Positions 59,031 to 64,000 of a stretch of 64,000 bases of DNA are shown piece by piece. Position numbers and translations under genes: made by a program. Each line of letters starts with the position of its first letter. Position 1 is the first letter of the stretch. Below the pieces are notes generated by a model. The model did no database searches, had not been told where the DNA came from, and worked only from the letters and a program-made list of their open reading frames with translations. The DNA is from an uncultured Bacteroidales bacterium (lineage in GTDB: Bacteria > Bacteroidota > Bacteroidia > Bacteroidales > Paludibacteraceae): positions 1 to 64,000 of the forward strand of contig ONBO01000009.1 of NCBI GenBank assembly GCA_900316125.1. Reading direction: 5' to 3'.

Positions 59031-59050
59031 TAGCACTCAAATGAAAAATC

Positions 59051-59776
59051 ATGAAAAATCCTGTTTTAAAACTCCTTTGGCTTGTTTATATTATATGTGT
59101 GTGGTATCCGCTTGGCATCATAGCCACCATACTGTGCGCTGTTACAACTTGGGTTGGCTGCACATTAGGCAGTGACAGAGTCTGGGGGTTCTACCCTGGC
59201 ATGATTTGGTCAAGGTTCATGTGCATTCTTGCCTGGTGCAGGGTTTCTGTGAAAGGTCTGGAGAATATACGCAAGGGGCAGTCATACGTGTTTGCCTCTA
59301 ACCATACCAGCATCTATGATGTTTTCCTTATCTATGGTTACATCGGGGTGCCGTTTAAGTGGATTATGAAGAAGGAGATTGAGACATGGCCGTTCATTGG
59401 CTGGGCTTGCAAGGCCGCCGGCTTCCTCTTCATCAACCGCCAGAAGGGGCGCGAGGCGTTTAACACTCTGCAGGCCGCCAAGGGTGTGTTCACAGGTGGA
59501 GTGAGCCTTGTGGTGTTCCCTGAGGGCACCCGTACCCGTGACGGCGAGATAGCCAAGTTCAAGCGTGGCGCCTTTGAGATTGCCAAGGCTGTGGAGCTGC
59601 CTATTATCCCGATGCGTATTGACGGCGGCTTCCAAGTTATGCCGCATGACAAGTTCTACCCTATCCCTGGCCGTCTGCACCTCACCATTCTGCCTGAGGT
59701 GGAGTTCCACCCAGTAGACCACGATGATGAGATTGTGCAGATTGAGAAAATCAGAGAGTTAATTGTTAACAGCTGA
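59051..59776 (+). CDS. plsC: 1-acyl-sn-glycerol-3-phosphate acyltransferase
   Basis: 241 residues with N-terminal hydrophobic segments. The acyltransferase motifs are complete: NHTSIYDVF (near 83), VFPEGTRTRDGE (near 157) and LPIIPMRI. It converts lysophosphatidate to phosphatidate at the inner membrane in phospholipid synthesis. The stop is followed by a heptamer repeat, and the next gene appears to follow in the same transcript. Confidence 0.92.
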   Translation: MKNPVLKLLWLVYIICVWYPLGIIATILCAVTTWVGCTLGSDRVWGFYPGMIWSRFMCILAWCRVSVKGLENIRKGQSYVFASNHTSIYDVFLIYGYIGVPFKWIMKKEIETWPFIGWACKAAGFLFINRQKGREAFNTLQAAKGVFTGGVSLVVFPEGTRTRDGEIAKFKRGAFEIAKAVELPIIPMRIDGGFQVMPHDKFYPIPGRLHLTILPEVEFHPVDHDDEIVQIEKIRELIVNS

Positions 59777-59790
59777 GAGTTGAGGATTGA
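59770..59790. repeat. Heptamer-type repeat after plsC
   Basis: CAGCTGAGAGTTGAGGATTGA, reverse orientation of the TCAACTC/TCAATC units. It holds the plsC stop and the apparent TTG start of the next frame. Confidence 0.5.
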
Positions 59791-61543
59791 CGTCACTCTG
59801 AACGAAGTGAAGAGTCTCATAAAGTTTTTGAGAGACTTCATTAAGCAGTGCTTCACTCTGCATGACGTACGTATATTGTTTCTTCTCCTACTAATTCTCA
59901 ACTTTATTCACACTCCGTGTTCATCAACACGTCAGATCTCAACTCTCAACTCCTACGCAGAGAACCCCTACGTAACCACAGTCTCCCTCCTGCAGGCGGG
60001 TGAGACGGAGCAGGCCACTCTGATGCTGGAGAAGCAGGTTAAGAAGAGTAAGAAAGAGAGCCAGTGGTACAAGATGCTCGACGACACCTACAAGAGCTAT
60101 GACCTTGTGGATAAGCGTATCACACTGCTGGAGAAGGCGTTAGACGTAAAAGGCGTGGAAGAGCCCGAGACTCTGAGGTACCGCCTTGCCTTGGCGCTGT
60201 TTGACGCGGAACGCTTTGATGAGAGCATCGCGCAGCTGCAGAAGTTAAAACAGACCTCTCTTGTTAAACGCACAATAGCAAAATGCCAGGAGGCAAAACT
60301 GCTTAAGGAGGATGCCCTTGACATTGAAATCACTCCTATGAGTGACAGCATCAACACCCCCTATGACAATATCTGGCCTTTTATTGACAACGATAAAAAA
60401 CATTTCTACACAACTGTGGTCATGGGCAAAAGCAGTGTCATGGCTAAATCTCTTGACATTCAGGAGGATATTTTCTATAGTGTTCTATCTGCAGACGGCA
60501 GGTGGCTGCCAGTGACGCCTATTCAGGGAGAGCTGCGCAGCAGTGAGAACGAGGGTGCGTGCTGCATATCGGCCGACGGCAGGTACCTCTTCTTTGCGGC
60601 TTGTAACCGCCGAGGCGGCGGGGGCGGCTGTGAACTGTACTACGCCACAAACAAGAACGGCAAGTGGAGCCGCCCTGTGCTCTGCCCCGTCCCGCTCAAC
60701 TCCCTCCGCTGGCAGAGCACCCCAAGCCTCAGCGCAGATGGCAAAACCCTCTATTACAGTGCTATAGGCAATAATCCAGACGGATCACCTAAGGGAGATA
60801 AAGATATCTATCGCTGCAGCGTAATCTATAACAAGGACGGCTCTCTCAGCTTCACCAAAGTGGAGGTATTAGGGCCGGAAATTAACACTCCAAATGATGA
60901 GATTTCACCATTCATTAGCCCCTACGGAGATATACTCTACTTCTCTTCTGACGGTCACGGCGGCATGGGCGGACTTGACGTATGCTATAGCCGCCTTGAC
61001 TCCACTGGAATTTGGGGCAAGGCAGAGAACATAGGATACCCAATTAACACCCACCGTGATGAGTTTGGTTTTGTGGTTGACGCCACTGGTGACATGGGCT
61101 ATATGTCATGTAACGGCCTCTCAGGCGGCGAGTTCTGGCAGAACAAACGCATCGTGAGCATTACGCTGCCTTCAGAACATCGGGCTGGTTCAGGCTTTGA
61201 GCAGAAAGGGGAGGCATTCACACTTGAGAACATCTATTTTGACATAGATAAGAGCACGCTGCGTCCTGAATCATTCCCTTATCTTGACTCCTTTACCCAG
61301 TTCCTCACGGTTCACCCCAAATACAGAGTCCACATAACCGGCCACACAGACAGCACTGGCACAGAGGAGCATAACCTCCAGCTCTCTAAGGAGCGTGCCG
61401 CAAGCGTTGCCTCCTACCTGACTGAGCATGGCATCTCCTCTGACCGCATCACCACCGAAGGTCTCGGAGCCTCACAGCCAGTCTCACACACAGACAACTC
61501 CCTGAACCGCAGAATTGAGATCCATCTATTAATGGAAAATTAA
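59780..61543 (+). CDS. OmpA-family protein with TPR and PD40 domains (PorE-like)
   Basis: 587 residues from a TTG at 59780; a TTG at 59876 would give 555 residues and a better signal (LFLLLLILNF ... PCSS). The first 30 residues of the long form are translated from repeats, so the inner start is favoured. A TPR-like helical part (about 60-170) is followed by a six-bladed PD40/WD40-type propeller (ISADGRYLFFAA, LSADGKTLYYSA, ISPYGDILYFSS) and an OmpA peptidoglycan-binding domain (YFDIDKSTLRPES, GHTDSTGTEEHN, LNRRIEIHL). TPR-PD40-OmpA order matches PorE of the type IX secretion system; I see no separate regulatory beta domain, so a general OmpA role is also possible. Confidence 0.82.
   Translation: MRIDVTLNEVKSLIKFLRDFIKQCFTLHDVRILFLLLLILNFIHTPCSSTRQISTLNSYAENPYVTTVSLLQAGETEQATLMLEKQVKKSKKESQWYKMLDDTYKSYDLVDKRITLLEKALDVKGVEEPETLRYRLALALFDAERFDESIAQLQKLKQTSLVKRTIAKCQEAKLLKEDALDIEITPMSDSINTPYDNIWPFIDNDKKHFYTTVVMGKSSVMAKSLDIQEDIFYSVLSADGRWLPVTPIQGELRSSENEGACCISADGRYLFFAACNRRGGGGGCELYYATNKNGKWSRPVLCPVPLNSLRWQSTPSLSADGKTLYYSAIGNNPDGSPKGDKDIYRCSVIYNKDGSLSFTKVEVLGPEINTPNDEISPFISPYGDILYFSSDGHGGMGGLDVCYSRLDSTGIWGKAENIGYPINTHRDEFGFVVDATGDMGYMSCNGLSGGEFWQNKRIVSITLPSEHRAGSGFEQKGEAFTLENIYFDIDKSTLRPESFPYLDSFTQFLTVHPKYRVHITGHTDSTGTEEHNLQLSKERAASVASYLTEHGISSDRITTEGLGASQPVSHTDNSLNRRIEIHLLMEN
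59791..59867. repeat. CGTCA/TGACG palindromic element at a gene start
   Basis: CGTCACTCTGAACGAAGTG ... AGAGTCTCAT then GAGACTTCATT ... CTCTGCATGACG. It is translated as the apparent N-terminus of the PorE-like protein and separates plsC from its likely true start. Confidence 0.7.
59937..59952. repeat. Heptamer-type repeat in the PorE-like gene
   Basis: TCTCAACTCTCAACTC, two TCAACTC units in frame, encoding ISTLNS just after the signal region. Confidence 0.5.
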
Positions 61544-61553
61544 GTTCTCCATT

Positions 61554-62108
61554 TTATTCAACTTTTATATATATCCTAATCACTTCCCAATTTTCTTTTA
61601 AGTCTGGAAGCTTAGCAAGCTCATCAAGACTCTCTATCCTGCCTGATTTGAGACTGTTGCGATACTCCACAATGGCTTTTGCTTCAAAGAATGAGATGTA
61701 GGGATGGCGTTTCAGCTCCGCAATGCCGAGCTCATTGATGTTAAGTTTTTGGATTTTTGAGGCATCAACAGTGACGTGGGGTGACACCTGCTTATATAGG
61801 GAGTCTGTGAAGCCGTAAACCTCCATAAGCTGCTCCTTGGCATAGTAGCCGCCAAGCTTCTCTCTGTACTTTACAATGCGACGTGCAAACCCAGGGCCTA
61901 TGCCTCTTAGCTCCTGCAGTTGGAGCGTATCGGCGGAGTTAAGCTCCACCATAACATCTTTCTCAGTGCGTTTGGTGTAAGGCTTGTATTTTGGTGAATC
62001 ACCAACAATAAACACTCTCACCCCAAACAGCAAGAAAATAACCACTAGCAGCGCCGTCACTCCGCGACGCTCATCTTTTGTGAAATAGAAATAGTCTTTT
62101 AGTGCCAT
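61554..62108 (-). CDS. Membrane-anchored helix-hairpin-helix protein (ComEA-like)
   Basis: 184 residues. One N-terminal membrane helix (VTALLVVIFLLFGVRVFIV) with the C-terminal part outside. Two helix-hairpin-helix motifs are visible (LQELRGIGPGFARRIVKYRE and, less typical, AELKRHPYISFFEAKAIVEY), giving DNA binding of ComEA type. A role in DNA uptake is possible; other competence genes are not in the window. It lies 56 nt after the sodium symporter on the same strand and convergent with the PorE-like gene (10 nt between stops). Confidence 0.82.
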   Translation of the reverse strand: MALKDYFYFTKDERRGVTALLVVIFLLFGVRVFIVGDSPKYKPYTKRTEKDVMVELNSADTLQLQELRGIGPGFARRIVKYREKLGGYYAKEQLMEVYGFTDSLYKQVSPHVTVDASKIQKLNINELGIAELKRHPYISFFEAKAIVEYRNSLKSGRIESLDELAKLPDLKENWEVIRIYIKVE

Positions 62109-62164
62109 AACTACACATAATTAGTTACGGCAAGACCAAGAAATAAGGGAAGTTCAGGAACCTA

Positions 62165-63505
62165 TTACGAGAAGAACTGTGATGCAAACACACCTCCAAC
62201 CGTAACTGGCACTATATAGCGTAAAAAGAATATATATACACTTAGTAACTTATACTGCTTGGGCGACTCCACCTTCAGTTGGCTGGCCACCACTTTGCGG
62301 TCAAGTCTCCATCCCACAAAAACAGAGATGAGTACACCGCCCACAGGCAGCAGGATATTTGAAGCAAGATAGTCCATCAGCTCAAATATGGTCATGTCAA
62401 AAAGAGTGACATCTTTTAACGGCCCAAAAGACAGCGACGTAACTGAACCAATCACAACAAAGATTGCTCCTATGATAATTGACGATGTCAGTCTTTTCAG
62501 GTTAAATGTCTCAGATGCGTATGCAACCACCACTTCCGTAATGGATAGGAATGAGGTGAGGGCTGCAATAAAGAGCAGCAGGTAGAACATCACAGACCAC
62601 AGCCAGCCTATTTTCATCTGTGTAAACACGCTTGGAAGCACTTTGAATACAAGTCCAGGCCCCTGCTCAGGCTCGGCTCCAAAAGTGAACACGGCTGGGA
62701 ATATTATCAAACTTGAAACCACAGCCACTAAGAGGTCTATCACGGCTATCTGAGTGGCGGTTTTGGTAATGTTAATGTTATCATCAAAATAAGATGAGTA
62801 AGTTATAAGGGCGCCCATTCCTATACTGAGCGAGAAGAACGCCTGACCTGCCGCATCAAGGAATGTGAAGAGAGTGACATTGCTTTTGCTTGGTACAAAC
62901 ATAAACTTAAGCCCGTCTAAAGCACCTGGCATAAGACATGAGTTCACTGCAAGGATTATAAGAGTGACAAAGAGCATAGGCAGCAGCACCTTGGATACAT
63001 TCTCTATACCTTTCTGTACTCCCATGACAAGTATGCCGCAAGTTATAATCACAACAACAATCAACAAGATTATAGGCAGCCATGTATCAGCCGCAAATGC
63101 ACTGAACATCTGTGCGTAACTATCCATAGTACCACCAAGAAGAGAGCCTGTAACTGACTTATATAGGTAGTAGAGGGTCCAACCTGTAACCACACAGTAG
63201 TAGCAGTCTATTATAAAGCCTGTAAACACACCTAAATAGCCCACTCCCGTCCAAGATGTCTTAGGGGCAAGCGATTCAAAAGCCCCCACGGCATTACGGT
63301 GTGTATGGCGTCCTATGATAAACTCCGCCATCATGGCAGGGACACCCATAAAGAACACACATATCACATACATCAAAAGGAAAGCGTCACCACCATTATC
63401 GGCCATCTGATAAGGGAAACGCCAAATGTTACCTAAGCCTACCGCAGAACCCACGGTGGCCATAAGAACACCAAACTTGGATGCGAATGAACCTCTTGAT
63501 GCCAT
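62165..63505 (-). CDS. Sodium-dependent neurotransmitter-family symporter
   Basis: 446 residues with about 11-12 membrane helices. The NSS family start SKFGVLMATVGSAVGLGNIWRFPY is intact, including the Gly-Asn sodium and substrate site of helix 1, and the unwound helix 6 region FFSLSIGMGALITYSSYF is recognisable. It should import amino acids with sodium. The substrate cannot be told. It starts 5 nt after the proC stop, so the two are cotranscribed. Confidence 0.93.
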   Translation of the reverse strand: MASRGSFASKFGVLMATVGSAVGLGNIWRFPYQMADNGGDAFLLMYVICVFFMGVPAMMAEFIIGRHTHRNAVGAFESLAPKTSWTGVGYLGVFTGFIIDCYYCVVTGWTLYYLYKSVTGSLLGGTMDSYAQMFSAFAADTWLPIILLIVVVIITCGILVMGVQKGIENVSKVLLPMLFVTLIILAVNSCLMPGALDGLKFMFVPSKSNVTLFTFLDAAGQAFFSLSIGMGALITYSSYFDDNINITKTATQIAVIDLLVAVVSSLIIFPAVFTFGAEPEQGPGLVFKVLPSVFTQMKIGWLWSVMFYLLLFIAALTSFLSITEVVVAYASETFNLKRLTSSIIIGAIFVVIGSVTSLSFGPLKDVTLFDMTIFELMDYLASNILLPVGGVLISVFVGWRLDRKVVASQLKVESPKQYKLLSVYIFFLRYIVPVTVGGVFASQFFS

Positions 63506-63510
63506 AGTTC

Positions 63511-64000
63511 TTACTTAATAAGACTGGCTTTCAGGCCCTTGATTACTGAATTAGTGAAACCGTAGGCCTCCATCTCATTAAGACCCTTAATAGTTATACC
63601 GCCAGGGGTTGTAACCTTGTCAATCTCCTCCTCTGGATGAGAATCATTAGTATCTATAAGGTCAATGGCGCCACGCAGAGTCTGAGTAACCACCTGCTTT
63701 GCCACCTGTGGGTATATGCCCATCTCCACAGCGCCCTCAACTGCCGCTCTTATGTAACGGAATGCGTATGCTATACCGCAGCTTGAGAGTGACATAAAGG
63801 CGTTAAGGTCCTTCTCCTGTACAAAGAACACTTTGCCTGTCTCATTGAAAATATCGGCGATGAGAGCTTTCTGCTCCTCTGAAACATTATTGAAAGGTGC
63901 TATTGTGAGCACACTCTGCAGCACATCGATGGCTGTGTTAGGTATCATTCTGAACATCGGTGGAAGTGAGGCCTCCTCATAAAGGTATGAGCAGAGTTTC
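63511..64000 (-). CDS. proC: Pyrroline-5-carboxylate reductase (5' truncated by window edge)
   Basis: 162 residues visible; the frame enters from the right edge (in frame from 63999) without a start, so the NAD(P)-binding N-terminus lies outside the window. The C-terminal dimer domain is clear: MIPNTAIDVLQS, LSSCGIAYAFRYIRAAVEGA and VTTPGGITIKGLNEMEAYGF, the proC signature. It makes proline from pyrroline-5-carboxylate in the cytoplasm. The internal ATG at 63957 (MFRMIPNT) is not the true start. Confidence 0.88.
   Translation of the reverse strand, partial: KLCSYLYEEASLPPMFRMIPNTAIDVLQSVLTIAPFNNVSEEQKALIADIFNETGKVFFVQEKDLNAFMSLSSCGIAYAFRYIRAAVEGAVEMGIYPQVAKQVVTQTLRGAIDLIDTNDSHPEEEIDKVTTPGGITIKGLNEMEAYGFTNSVIKGLKASLIK

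Overview
The window looks like a chromosomal segment of a Bacteroidota bacterium, most likely order Bacteroidales. The reasons are promoter boxes of the TAnnTTTG(C) type in front of many genes, type IX secretion (T9SS) C-terminal sorting domains (YPNP...KFIKK-type ends) on several secreted proteins, a SprE/PorW-type lipoprotein, a PorE-like OmpA protein, and small toxin-antitoxin (TA) families typical of that phylum. No rRNA, tRNA or CRISPR array was seen. I could not resolve the genus.

Layout. 1-1.2 kb: left-truncated GNAT-methyltransferase fusion. 1.2-5 kb: SprE/PorW-like lipoprotein divergent from malate dehydrogenase. 5.1-15 kb: a secretion-linked digestion block with three tandem GH13 alpha-amylases with different binding modules, a TA pair between the first two, and a secreted esterase; all four enzymes end in T9SS sorting domains. 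15-18.9 kb: UPF0371 protein, thioredoxin-like lipoprotein, CPBP membrane protease. 18.9-32 kb: an aryl-polyene/flexirubin-type pigment cluster. It has a tyrosine-ammonia-lyase-like gene divergent from a tightly overlapping operon: UbiA/MenA-like prenyltransferase, lipid acyltransferase, two dehydratases, two complete ketosynthases, a ketosynthase-like factor, ACP, small transporter and a GT2-MMPL-PlsC fusion. A PaaK-like ligase and an outer-membrane barrel protein follow, each with its own promoter. The likely flow is tyrosine to 4-coumarate, activation by the ligase, polyene extension on the ACP, then transfer to lipid and export. No ketoreductase is present in the window.

33-49.2 kb is an AT-richer accessory region: an unknown three-gene operon with two tail-anchored proteins, a YoeB-type TA pair, a polyvalent-kinase-like small gene, an operon of secreted multi-domain surface proteins (one large gene apparently frameshifted), a caspase-like peptidase paired with a membrane protein, a decayed PIN-type TA module, an HTH regulator, and many palindromic repeats. 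49.5-64 kb returns to core genes: alpha-2-macroglobulin lipoprotein divergent from penicillin-binding protein 1C, sigma-54, PlsC, PorE-like OmpA protein, a helix-hairpin-helix protein, a sodium symporter and partial proC.

At least four short repeat families are scattered through the window: CGTCA/TGACG-ended palindromes, TCAACTG-type heptamers, GGTGAATC-type octamers and a CCCCCTCA...TGAGGGGG palindrome. They enter coding sequence in several places, adding in-frame segments to a ketosynthase and to PBP1C, supplying stop codons, and replacing N-termini. The best candidates for undescribed biology are the caspase/membrane-protein pair, the secreted surface operon, the three-gene membrane operon and the fusion proteins of the pigment cluster.
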